A stretch of 64,000 nt of DNA from Brachionus manjavacas (lineage: Eukaryota > Rotifera > Eurotatoria > Ploima > Brachionidae): the NCBI GenBank assembly GCA_019054805.1, contig JAHQIY010000001.1, positions 11,608,501-11,672,500 of the forward strand. Reading direction: 5' to 3'. The notes under the pieces are model-generated. The model saw only the letters and a program-made list of their open reading frames with translations, was not told where the DNA came from and made no database searches. Positions 1-11,746 of this stretch are shown here, in pieces (positions within the stretch are counted from its first letter, which is position 1; the number at the start of each line of letters is the position of its first letter). Position numbers and translations under genes: made by a program.

Positions 1-828
1 TTAAAATATAAATTTATTCACAATTTCATAAGTTTTTTTATCCGAATCAATATTTACAAGTTTTTGGAAAAAATAAAAATCTAACTTATCTATTTTTTTA
101 AACCCTGAGGGTTATGAGCAAAAGTGTCTCCAATTTTTGGAGGGTGGGAGATAAGTCGACCATTTTGATGAAAATCATTTAAAAAGAGAAAAAAAAATAT
201 TTTTAAAAGTTTATTTAAACGGCTAACTTTAATTTAATGCAAAAACTTGAAAAAAAAAACAAAACTTGAAGACATAAAAATCGTTTTTATATAATTAGAT
301 ATCCCAAAGTCACTTTGTGCAATAATAAGGCAGCAAATTTATCCCCGACGGCCGAAAAATTCAATCCAACCATGGTGACAAAAAAAGTTGAAAATTTTTA
401 AAAAAATTTTACATCAACAAATATTCTCAAAATAAACAACAACAACAAAACTAGATCAATAAAGAAATAATAATAATAATAATAAAAATAACAATGAAAG
501 TAAAAAAAAATAATAATAATATTTGAGAAAATAGAATTAGCTTAAAGTTTTAAGTTCAATAAATTTATAGAGCTTCTGGACAGTACCAAAATAGAAAAAA
601 ACAAAATAGAAAAAAATACGAAATATTCCCAGTAGTTGGAACAAAAACGTAGAATAACGCCCCTTGAAAGCATCATGCACACACACACTCACACACATTT
701 ACTCACTCACGGAATCATCATCAAGTACATACCATTTCTGAGTGGTACCAAAAAAAAGAAAACATCAGCTTGGTGACTAAATACTTTGTGCTTAAGGAGA
801 CTAATCTAGACACATCTTTTTAGGAAAA
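1..828. other. 3' flank of BEN gene, no gene seen
   Basis: AT-rich sequence downstream of the minus-strand BEN gene. It contains an AAT/ATA microsatellite near 465-520 and a CA-rich stretch near 675-710. No open frame with coding character is visible on either strand. Confidence 0.6.
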
Positions 829-834
829 TTTATT
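829..834 (-). promoter_or_regulatory. poly(A) signal of BEN gene
   Basis: AATAAA on the minus strand about 85 nt beyond the stop codon at 917. It is the first canonical hexamer after the reading frame ends, so it probably defines the 3' end of the BEN-gene mRNA. Confidence 0.55.
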
Positions 835-916
835 GCGTAAGCCATAGAAAAAAATGAAGATTGAGGGAACAAACGAGATTGACTAAAACAAAGACGGCAT
901 GCCAATTTGGTCCAGA

Positions 917-3900
917 TCAGCACTCGTCCACATCGTCAAAGGCCTCGTTGCACTCGTCAATGTGGGACGAGTGCACCAAGTGGCCGCTGGTGCTCGGCGA
1001 AAGACTCTGCTGAGCCATGTTCTGCTGCGGACCGCCGTTGTGTCTTATCAAAATGCTGGGATTGTTTTTCTTGTACCAGGCGACCAGCTGTTTTTTGAGC
1101 ACGCGATTCGACTCATCAATGGCCGGTATGCAGTCGCGCACCCAAACACTGTTCTCGTCATGGTCTCCGCTGGTTATTTTGTCACCATTCAAAATAACCG
1201 TCGACTGCTTGCACGGATAGTACTTGAATATGGTGTTGCGAATGGCCAGCAGCCTGACCGAGTCGAGCGCCTTTTTGCCAAAGCGTCCGTTGCAGTTGCT
1301 CTCGAGTCTCTCGCGCGGCGTGAACACCAGCTTGGTCAAATGGGCGGCGAAATTGCGCCTACTCTTGCTCTTCGAGTAGGAGAGCGCGGCCATCGAGTCT
1401 TCCACAAAGTACTTGTCATGCTGAAAGACTATGGGAGGCTTGAAGTTGGTGTACGACTCTAGCTGCAAGTACTTGGGACCGTTGCCTTTGAACAGTTCGT
1501 TCAGATCAAGATCGTATGTTTGGTTTAGGTTGGGGTTGAGCACGGTCTTTGGCGGCGTGTGGCCCAGCGATTGAGACAGGCTCTGAAATGCTTGCATGTT
1601 GGTGGGATACTTGAAGTTGGGCAAGCGCTGCGGAAAGGCCATCGGGTACTTGAAGTTCTTGTGCTCGTCGAAATTGTCCAGCTCGTAGTCGGGCAGCTCC
1701 TCGTTGTCCGCGTAGACGTCGTCGATCTCGGCCAGCTCCGGATTCGAGTCCTCGTGGCTCACCATGTACGGCGATTGGGTGGTGTCGATGTGGTGATGAT
1801 GCTGCTGCATCTCGGTGGTGGTGGACGTGTGCGACGAGGACGAGGTCTCCGACGAGGACGACGAGGATACCGAGGCGGAGCGCGGCGGGTCCTGCACACA
1901 CTGCGAGTAGCTTTTGACAGAGTTGAACTTGCGTTTTTTGGCACCGGTCAAGTTCACTTCCATTTTGGCTTCTTGCTTTAGGCTTTTGTTCGGGGTCGTG
2001 GGGGTGGCCGCTGCTGCGCTTTTGCCCAACTGGCTCGTGCTCATCTGACTGTCCAGTTTGTCTATGAGCAGGTTGAATTTGTTGTTCAAGTCGAATTGGT
2101 ATTTGCGCAGCAGCTTTATTTCCTTGAAGACTTGTCGCAGGTCCGTTCGGCCGCTCTCCGACCTCTCCGCATGGCTGCTGATAGATGTGTTCGGTGATTG
2201 AGTCAATAGGTCGCTGAACAAGCGAGCCATTTTGTGACAGATGCAGTTTGTTCGATTTGTTGAGTTGTTGCTGGTGATGTCGTCGCTCTCGGTTGCTTTG
2301 TTCCGTGGTAACAAGTCTTCTATATCATATTTTATTGTGAACGAGTCCAACTACAAAGACGGAATTTTTATTAGTTTTTTTTTTTGAATAAATTTGGGGG
2401 GACCCTAAAAGTAAAATCTGCTGGAATATCAAATTAAGAAAGAAAAATTCGACAGTATTCTAAATTAATAGCAAAAAATGATCAAGTTAAAAAATTTATT
2501 TAAATTTTACTTAGATTTTGATTTAATAAAATGTAATTTTTTTTTGTTGAAAATCTGAATTGTACCCTAAAATTGAAATATGCTGGAATACCAAATTAAG
2601 ACAGAAAAATTCGACAGTATTCTAAATTAATAGCAAAAAAATGATCAAGTTAAAAAATTTATTTAAATTTTACTTAGATTTTGATTTAATAAAATGTAAT
2701 TTTTTTTTGTTGAAAATCTGAATTGTACCCTAAAAGTGAAATATGCTGGAATACCAAATTAAGACAGAAAAATTCGACAGTATTCTAAATTAATAGCAAA
2801 AAAATGATCAAGTTAAAAAATTTATTTAAATTTTACTTAGATTTTGATTTAATAAAATGTAATTTTTTTGTTGAAAATCTGAATTGTACCCTAAAATTGA
2901 AATATGCTGGAATACCAAATTAAGACAGAAAAATTCGACAGTATTCTAAATTAATAGCAAAAAAATGATCAAGTTAAAAAATTTATTTAAATTTTACTTA
3001 GATTTTGATTTAATGAAATGTAATTTTTTTTGTTGAAAATCTGAATTGTACCCTAAAAGTGAAATATGCTGGAATACCAAATTAAGACAGAAAAATTCGA
3101 CAGTATTCTAAATTAATAGCAAAAAAATGATCAAGTTAAAAAATTTATTTAAATTTTACTTAGATTTTGATTTAATGAAATGTAATTTTTTTTTGTTGAA
3201 AATCTGAATTGAATTCTAAAAGTGATATTTGAATAATCACAGCACAAATTTTTCCATAAAAAAGCTTTAAAAAATTTTCTTAAATTCTACAAGTTTCATT
3301 TTAAAATTGAAATTTTTTAATTTTTTATAAGCCCCGATAAAATTAAATGACTGTCATTAAATGGGAATATTGTATTGTATTACCACACAAACGAATCTGT
3401 CCAACACACATTCCATTTTTGATGAGCACACACTAAAAGTGTGTTGTTAAGTCAGAAAAAAAATTTTACATTTTTTTTTTGTTTGAACAACACATTTTTA
3501 ATTGTACATTGGTAAAGTCTTAAGTTATTATTTCTAATTAAATTTTCAATCGAAGAAAAACTATTTTTAAAATAAATTGTGGAATGAGCTTTGAAAAAAA
3601 ACTTATCTTTTATTTTTAATGCCAAAATACTCTTATACATTATTTAAGCTCAACTCTATTAAATTAATTAATTTAAAAAAAAACTTAGTAGTTAACTTTT
3701 ACAAAACTATAATATCAATTAGAATATAACTAAATTCGATTAATTTAATAGTATTTGGTCAGATCTCCTAAACAATCTAAAAACTTAAATATGCTAAGCT
3801 TTTTTTTCTAATTGTAAAATCGAAAGAATTTTTTTAAATTTTTATCAGAATTTTTTTGTCAACTTCACAATAAAACTTAAATTCTTGTGTTTTTTAAGTT

Positions 3901-6900
3901 GTTTGCTTATTAGGAATTGATTGCGGTCGTACTCGAGTGTGTGGTGATTATATAGATCCTCAAAAAAATACCTGGCAAATTTTAATTAATTCCTGACATA
4001 AAAATAAGAATTCTACTTATTATTACTTTTTTATAAATAAACAACAAATTGATTAAATTTACTAAAATAAAATAAATTTAAAAATTTTTGAAAAAGCTAT
4101 AATTTACATAATCTATAATTTACAGATTAAAGTGATAAGAATGTTTCAATTTTTTAAAATATAAATCTAATATTTTTGTTAATTTGAATTCATCAATTTC
4201 AATAATGTAAGCATCGATATTTAGTTGAACAATAAACCAAAATGTGATGCGAAGAAAAAAACAAGACTTTTTCATATAAAACCTTCGCATTATGTCAAAG
4301 AAAAAAAAAAAGCTATTTTAGAGTTCTAATCTTCTTCAAAAAACGATTAGTCAAATTCAGAATCATCCAAAAAGCAAATTAATTATGTGATGATCAGGTG
4401 TGTATTAGGTTATACTTTAACAAGAAAGAGGACTTAATTGAACAAACGGAAGTATCAAAAAAAAGCAACCTCTAGGTTTTAAATTTTGATTTAAATTTTT
4501 TCTTTTTAAATAAATATTTTTTAATGAAAATAATTCTGTTATTTACTTTTTTGATTCTTATCTTATTATATAAAATAAATCAGTCAATAAACTTTGTCCT
4601 AGATTATTGATTGATTTTTTTTTAATTAGTCATGAGTTTACATTTTTTTTTAAATGTTAGTAGTGTAATTACATCAAATTACTAATTTAATTAGAACTAA
4701 ATAATTTTATCTTTTATTAAATATAAAAAATCAATCTCATTAAACCGATATCTAAATACAAAAAAACATTTTTTCATTAATTTTCTGAATATTTCTTTTA
4801 TTTTTGATTCAATTAATATTTATTTTTATTCTTTATAAAATTTGAGTTGTACCCTTAAAGTTCAATCCGTGGCAAAATCGCAAAAAAATCTAGGCTTATT
4901 CCAGAAATTAATGGAAAAAATTTAATATTTTTATAAAAGATAAAATCATTTGAATATTGATTAAATAATTATTTAAATACAATTTTATTGAGTCTGAAGG
5001 AAAATTGAAAATTTATTTTCAAAGAATGTGAATTTTTTTATGGTGGTGTTTTTTTAATGTGAATTTATTTTCAAAGAATGTGAATTTTTTTTATAATAAT
5101 TTTATTATTTTTTTAATACTGAATCTCAAATTCTGGTTTATGTAGACAAGCTAAATTTGGTTCAAAAAACTTCAAAAAAACAGTACGCAAGTTTAAGACT
5201 TAGTTAAAATTGATTGTTTTGATTTTATTAGGCGTAACACAAAGAATGGTTCTACTTATTGATTTTTTTTTCAATCTAAATTAAACTTAATTCTTTTTTT
5301 TTTGCTGCATTGTATTAATTTTGTAAGTTTTACTCATAAAAATATTTTTTAAATGATGACAATTAATTTTAAAAAATTTTTTATCTTAAAATCTAACTAT
5401 GCAAGCAAAAATATTCACCATTTGCATTCGACCTTAAAATAAAATTTTTTTAATAAATTTTCATACAAAAGCAGACTAAAGCTGTTCAATTCTTGAACAA
5501 GAGGAGACTTGATCCAAACATAAAAACTATTAAACAAAATTGAACAAACTAACTGTTTTAAAGAACCTAAAAAACATTCGGACAGACGCAGTGGCCATCT
5601 TGTTAGAGAATGCATCTTCAACTAAATTTAAAAGTTGGGTTTTTCAAAAATAAAATCGTCAACACTGATCTTCTTGATTTTAAGGTTCCTGTTACTAAAA
5701 ACTTACAATATCTGCGTCCAAAAAAAAATAAATAAAATTAACATTATTCCAGTAAAATATATTCTTCTCCTTTAAATTTTTGCACCTAAATATTCAACCT
5801 ATTACCCCAATTTTTTTTTAATTGCTGAAAATAAACAAATTTTAAACAAAATCTTGGGATTAACTTTTTTATATTTTTCTTTATTTTCGAAGTAATTTTA
5901 GTCAAAACATGATTAATTTGATGGGTCGCTTAAAAATTTACTTAAATTCAAAAATTTAAATCATTATCAATTACAAGATATGTAAATAGAATTAGATTAT
6001 TAAAAGGATTCAATTAAAAAATCTAAATATGAAATCATATTAAAAATTAATTAAAATTTGAGTAGCATTTAATTCCTTAAAAAGATTTTTATAATATTCG
6101 AATATAAAATTATTTTGATTATGCTGCTTATGGGACATGGCATCAAAACAGTCAATAGGTTGATAATTAAAAGATGGAAAGAAAAAATACTGAAAAAATG
6201 ATTTTTCTCTAAAGGTCTAAAATTGGTTCCATTAATTCCAGTCCTGAAACACTTCCAAAAAAAAAATAGTTGGAATTGTTAATAAAAATGAAAAAATTTA
6301 AAAATCGCCTTTTAAACGAAATTTAAATTTGCAAAGTGCAAATTGTATCAGCTGATGTTGCCAATGATTCACCTAAAATTCAGCTTCTCTAAACATTCTG
6401 AACTCAAATTCTCAAATATTTTAATAAATGTGCACTTTATGGAAATTTACGAAACAATCACCCAAAGTAAATTTAATTGATGCGATTAAAAGCTGATACA
6501 ATTTTCAAAACAAGTTTTTTTAATAAGAAAAGTTATTAAAATATTTCATTTTGTCTACAATCCCAGCTATCTTTATAAGTCAGCATTTCAGGACTTACGT
6601 GTCAGGTAAAAAATAATATCCTAAAAAAAGCTTATATTTTTTAGCAAAGAGTGACACTTGCTACTGAAAATATTGAGTGCTTGAACTAGTAAAAACAAAA
6701 ATTGATGTCTATTTGTTTATTTATTTTAAAACATAAAAAATTGAACAAGAATTAATTATTTTGTTGACAAGAGACACATCAAATATTGAATTTTTTTATC
6801 GAAACACAAAAAAATATTAAATATATAAAATAAAATTTATAAACTTTGTTAAATTTGTTATTTTTGATTATCTCTGAAGAAAAAAATTACGAAAACTTTA

Positions 6901-8953
6901 ATTTTTTTACCGGAGATAACTTACTTGTTGGAATTAAACTTAGAAAAGATTTATGTTAAATTATTTAAAATTTTTTATTTTCGTTTAAAACCTCTTTTTT
7001 TTTACTTTTGAATTCAAAATATCAAATACTCTACTCTATTGACTCTACTCTTAGTGAAATGGAATTTTATTTTATGAAATAAATCTTTAGAAACAAAAGA
7101 AAATTTAATTTTTCAAGATCTAAAAGAAATATATTTCTTTTCGTGGATAGTAAAAATTTCTTTACCTGCTGGACAGCTTTAAATGAAAGCAAATATAAAA
7201 ATTAAAAGTTAGATTCATAAAATTTGTAAGAATTTTGCTTAATATATAGGTTAAATGTTTTTTTTCAAATATTTATATATTTCAAAAAAGACCTCTTGGG
7301 TGGTGAAAAAAAATGCAAAAAAATACAATTGATTCCTTACTTTGTCTGACGTTTAAATTTTAATCCAAATATAAATTTCTTGAATCCTGATAATAGGAAA
7401 TTGTTTTTTTCGAGATAAAAAAAATAGAAAAATAAACTTTTAAATGAAATTTTATTCTTTTCGTAGATAGAAAAAAATATCCATACTGGTAGGAAGTTTT
7501 TTTAAATGGGAATTTTTAATATAGAGATAAAATTTATGTTTCATGCCAAATAGAATGATTTTAATTATGTTATTTTTTAACCTCTTGCAAAATATCAAAT
7601 GTCCATGGATAGACAATGAGATGAAACTTTAAAAAAAAAATTTTCTTTCTGTACTTTTTGTACTTTTTCATGATTTAAATTTATTTGGCCCTCTTCCTTT
7701 TTGTACTTTTTGTAACTAATGGTAATTTTAATCCTTCTATTATCCGGGTTTAGGGATTCGGGAATGCTGGAGGTAAGAAAAAGATTAGTTAAAGTTAAAA
7801 TTTATATTCAAAATATTGATTAAATTAAAACCTTTTTTAACAAAAAGTACCAGAAGTACAAAAAGGAACAGGGCCAAATAAATTTAAATTATGAAAAATT
7901 ACGTAAATGATTTTAACTTTTTAATATTCTCATTGTCTATACCTCATTGCTTGTCAACAACCATAAATAAACCATCCAAACTCAAAACTCAACTCAAAGA
8001 AATGTTTAAATCAAATAACGGGACCTGTGACTCAATAAGACTTGTGTAACTTGAGGCCTAAGCTTTTTGTAAGCTCCTCTATTAATTCTTTAATTGTCTT
8101 TAATATTTTTTTAACAATTTCTTCCCCACAATGGAGGTTCATTCAATTAAATAAAAAATAATAAATAAAAAATTAAAAAAAAAAGTTTAAACTCAATAAG
8201 AACACGGTTTGGACTAATTTTTTAAAAAATGGACACCGAAATCTTAACCGAGAGTAGCAACAAGGTTAACACAAAAATTGCTCGATTACTTCGAGAAAAA
8301 AAAAGGTTCTCAATTTGATCCAAGTAAGGTCATCTAAAAAATCTAAAATCAAAAAAATTTAGAGCATGATTGGGAAACAAATGCCACCTTTCAGCTCCTA
8401 GCATTGATTTATGAAAACGTTGTGATACACGAGCGATTCAAAGCACATTTTAGAAATAGATAAGAAAATTTATTAGCAACAAAAAAGAGCCTCGTCATTG
8501 TGAAATTTAATTTCGTTGTTGTCGCTTTCCGCGCTCAAATTTAAACTAATGGGCTATATATTAGAAGAAAACGGTGCGCTTTTCGAGACACTAGGTGTTT
8601 CTGAAAGCCACGTTTTTATCGATTTAATGAAATTAAATATCGATTTGAATCTGGTAACTAATTAGCCTAAATAAATTTTCAAAAGCAAAGAAAACATGTG
8701 ATTGTGGTGTCCCAGAACAGTTTCAGTACAGGTCGGCCTAAACGGCCACGTCGAGTGAACGCGCGTTTGGTGGAGCGCAAAGGGCACTTACCGATTTCGA
8801 GTTGTTGAGCAGCTTGGTTATGATGGTGTTGATGTCTTGTCTGAATTCGTCGTCCAGCTCGTCTGCCGAGCACTGCACTAGCTCCGAGTCGGCCGGCGAC
8901 TTTTTGTCCGTCTTCCTGCTATTCAAATTGGTGTTTATCAATATGGTGGGCAT
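917..8953 (-). CDS. BEN domain-containing protein (two visible exons)
   Basis: Likely sequence-specific DNA-binding or chromatin factor of the BEN family, acting in the nucleus. The upstream exon is 8976-8792, with ATG at 8953 in good context (CCCACCATGC). It gives 54 codons in phase 0 and ends at a GTAAGT donor. The downstream exon is 2350-917, with its AG acceptor at 2352-2351, also phase 0. Together they make about 531 residues. Visible parts are a predicted coiled coil (~124-158), a Lys/Arg patch (AKKRKF), Ser/Thr-rich and HHHH low-complexity runs (~210-245), an acidic segment (~255-285) and a C-terminal BEN domain (~380-485) with FTPRERLESN, GKKALD and IFKYYPC motifs. The frame stays open 5' of the ATG as far as an AG at 8978-8977, so the true start could be further upstream, beyond another intron. 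Coding DNA is clearly more GC-rich than its surroundings. Family call is firm; the start and any further 5' exons are not. Confidence 0.85.
2402..3215. repeat. tandem repeat, five units of ~162 bp
   Basis: Five head-to-tail units begin at about 2402, 2564, 2727, 2888 and 3050. Each starts near ACCCTAAAA and contains GAAATATGCTGGAATACC, AATTCGACAGTATTC and ATGATCAAG. Unit lengths are 161-163 bp and differ mainly in a poly-T run. Units 2 and 4 read AAATTGAAAT while units 3 and 5 read AAAGTGAAAT, an alternating pattern. A weakly similar piece (GTACCCTTAAAG) lies near 4848. Confidence 0.92.
5015..5095. repeat. short direct duplication
   Basis: The segment TTTATTTTCAAAGAATGTGA followed by a T run occurs twice, near 5015-5040 and 5060-5090, separated by a short GGTGG-containing spacer. 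It is a local tandem duplication within the BEN-gene intron with no coding potential. Confidence 0.7.
7605..7950. mobile_element. foldback/MITE-like element
   Basis: Two ~110-bp arms are inverted copies of each other. The left arm contains ATAGACAATGAGA, TTTAAATTTATTTGGCCCT and TTTTTGTACTTTTTGT. The right arm contains the complements AGGGCCAAATAAATTTAAAT and TCTCATTGTCTAT. A spacer of ~130 bp separates them. No open frame lies inside, so it looks like a non-autonomous DNA element inserted in the BEN-gene intron. Family is not assignable by eye. Confidence 0.7.
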
Positions 8954-8976
8954 GGTGGGCTCCGGGTCTCCTTTAT

Positions 8977-11689
8977 CTAAACAAAAACGTTGTCTTTAGA
9001 ACGAAAATAATTTTAGTTTTTTTTATTTTATTTTATTTTATTAGAGTTGTTGTTCTAGCTAGGAAAAAATAATATGATTAAAGTGATAAGACTGTCGGTT
9101 AAATAGACTATTTGTTAACATAAAAATAAGATAAGCAAGTTACAATCAAAATGAGCGAGAGAAAGAGAGAGAACAAAATCTGAACGCCAATAACAAAGCA
9201 ACAAAATTCAAAAACTAAAAAGTTAAATGCAAGACTTGAAGCAAAAAGGAACCCATTTCAAATATTTCTTATATTTTTTCCCTAAAAAAATAAAAAAAAA
9301 AAAGAGAAAAAAAGCTAGCTAAACAAAGCTCGCATCTACTGTCTGTAATTTATCCCAAACCAATTTTGCGAGCTCAGAAATTATGCGGTAATTATAATGA
9401 GAATTTCAAGACACATCGACTTGAGCGCTTTTTTTCCTCGAATCAGCCAAAATCGCTCGTTCTCCCTCTACTCCGCCGATTTATTAATTTACCGTCACGA
9501 ATTTTCAAAGTTTAATTATTGTTGAAATTCGATTTGAAAAAAAAACAATGAGAAACGGGTTAATTTATGAGCAAAATAGAGCGCAATAGTTATTCTCTCT
9601 CAGTGCTATCCGTGTCTTAAATTTCAAGTCATTTATCGCTTTGCAATTCCGTTCGGAACAATTTTATTATAATTTTCCAGGCAATTCTTAATACCTAATA
9701 CCTAAAAACGCTCATTATGAATTTTTTGCTAAGGTGGAAAAAAAAGAGTGATTTGGCTTGAAAAATCCGCTTCGATTTGACATCTAAGCTCAGACGATCC
9801 AGCATCAAAGTGCCACCACTTGCTCAGTATCACTAATTTTCATTCCTGCTAATATTGCGCTAGCAAGGTTTTTATCAAAGAGCCGAAATTTAAGACCTCA
9901 AGCAAATTCCCTTAAGTGGTGTATTAATTCGCTAGATATTTTTATATGAAGTGACAATTGATCGCTGATCGTCTTCTCTTTGCAGTGAAATATGCTTGTG
10001 ATTTATTGTCTGCTAGTGCGCGGTTTGTCATTGTTAAATTAATTTTTTTTCTAAAAATTTTAGCTCTGTAAAGTCTTTTAAATTTCAGACAAAAATTTGA
10101 CAGCTAGTTAAGTGGGAAAAATTTTTTTTTTCATTACATAAAGTTATAAACTCAATTGAACTTACAAAAAAATGACTAAATTTCTCTAACTACGTGCATT
10201 GTTTTTTTATATTTTGTAATTTTCAAGCATAATTTAGAATTAAAATTTAAATTGAATTGTTTGCTTGAATTTAAACTCCGAAGTTTGACTTGAAAAAAAA
10301 TTTAAAAATTATTGTCTGGTGCAAAAATTTATATTGAGTTATGGCCTCGATTTTTTTAGCACCCCTTGACACATGGTACTGCAGAACAAACATCTCTTTG
10401 AGCTCTCTACTTTATTGAAAAAGAATTCTACTACTCAATTTAAAAAAAATAGAAGTCTTTAGTTGACTACAAACATTTAATCCAGATTAATGTATTTAAT
10501 TATTTTTTTTTAAATTTTGCTAGAAACTCAATTAAAAATGTATCAATTCGAATGGACATTCAGACGCTCAACAATTGTGTTTAGATTACGTTGCTGGACA
10601 AGTTTAGTTAGAAATTTAGACTTAAAACGCAATTCTTCTTGAATTTAAAATTCAATTTTTAAATTAAAAAATTAAAAAAAATTTCTGCTGCTGAACATAA
10701 ATAATAATTTGACGAAATTCATTTTTGAACATATTCAAATATTTCTAGATTTATTTATTATTAGGACATTAAAGAGAAAATTGCGCAATGTGAACTGAAG
10801 CAAGAAAAATTTTACACCTCATCGAGAGAAAAATTTAAATTAATAAAAATAAAGTTTTTTTTTTTTATAATAATGAATAAAAAATAAACACCGACTATTT
10901 AAATTTGTTCAAGTACTAATAACACATATCTTAAGCCAACCTAAAAGTTAATAGCAATCAAAAAGTTAAAATTGTACCAACTAAATATCAGGCTCAAGTT
11001 ATTGTGGCAATTAGTTCTCGTAGAGAACAATTTTTTGAAATTCATTTTCATTATAAAAAAAGTCTAATTTAAGATAAATTTTATTAAGAATCAGAATAAT
11101 AAATTTTCCAAAAAAAAACTCTTTTCCAAATTTGAATTTATTTTAAGTCAAAAAGACGACGTTTAAATTAATAAAAATAAACAATTATGAACGATTGAGC
11201 AAAAAAAAATATTAAACAAATTTTGCCTGGATATAGAAAATATTCTCAGATTTGAAGATTTGAGCAGCACAATATACCGCGATCGATTCAAGTGCTAACA
11301 TCATGCATAAAAAACAAGCATCGATTGAGAGATAACCTTCTATTAGAAAATTTTAATAAGAATTTAATTTTAAAATAATTAAAAATAGAAAAAATTGATT
11401 TTGTTTTATTATTCCTTATTAGTCTGTCTCTTGTTCCCAGGAGTATAAACACTTCCGCAAACTAAGCTCGATTTCTATTGATTTTTTAGGACAATCGTAA
11501 TTCGACGCGCTAACAATCAAAATACATATGTGCGCTTCTAAATGACAGATTAGCTTAGTCACCATTAAAATATGACTAGCAAAAATCACACTATTTGCCA
11601 AGGATGAATATGCAAGAGATTGTTGAAAAAAAAGAAAAAATTTGCCTCGTGTTGAAAAAACAATCAAGATCCTTGAATTCCACACAGAG
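8977..11689. other. intergenic region between divergent genes
   Basis: Lies between the 5' end of the minus-strand BEN gene and the plus-strand secreted-protein gene. About 9300-10050 is less AT-rich and non-repetitive (for example TCGCTCGTTCTCCCTC, TTCCGTTCGGAACA, GATCGCTGATCGTC) without an open frame. It may hold promoter or enhancer sequence, or untranslated 5' exons, of the BEN gene. The remainder is AT-rich with nothing recognisable. Confidence 0.45.
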
Positions 11690-11696
11690 TATAAAA
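11690..11696 (+). promoter_or_regulatory. candidate TATA box
   Basis: TATAAAA lies 57 bp upstream of the ATG at 11747. Initiation about 30 bp downstream would leave a short leader before that ATG. In such AT-rich DNA a chance match is possible; its position before a signal-peptide-like exon is the support. Confidence 0.4.
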
Positions 11697-11746
11697 TATG
11701 AAACTAAAACTAGTGAATTAAATTAAAAGGGGTCTATTTAGCAACT

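Larger units (their letters stand above)
2351..8791 (-). other. 6.4-kb intron of BEN gene
   Basis: On the minus strand it runs from the GTAAGT donor at 8791 to the AG acceptor at 2351. It is over 100 times longer than most introns in the window. It contains the ~162-bp tandem array (2402-3215), a foldback element (7605-7950), a possible retroelement tail near 8120-8190 and otherwise AT-rich DNA with no coding-like frame. The 8480-8620 stretch near the donor is less AT-rich and might hold regulatory sequence. Confidence 0.7.

Noticed and set aside
899-1462. 187-codon plus-strand open frame across the BEN gene
   Set aside because: Antisense shadow of the GC-rich BEN exon; the opposite strand has the recognisable domain and splice sites.
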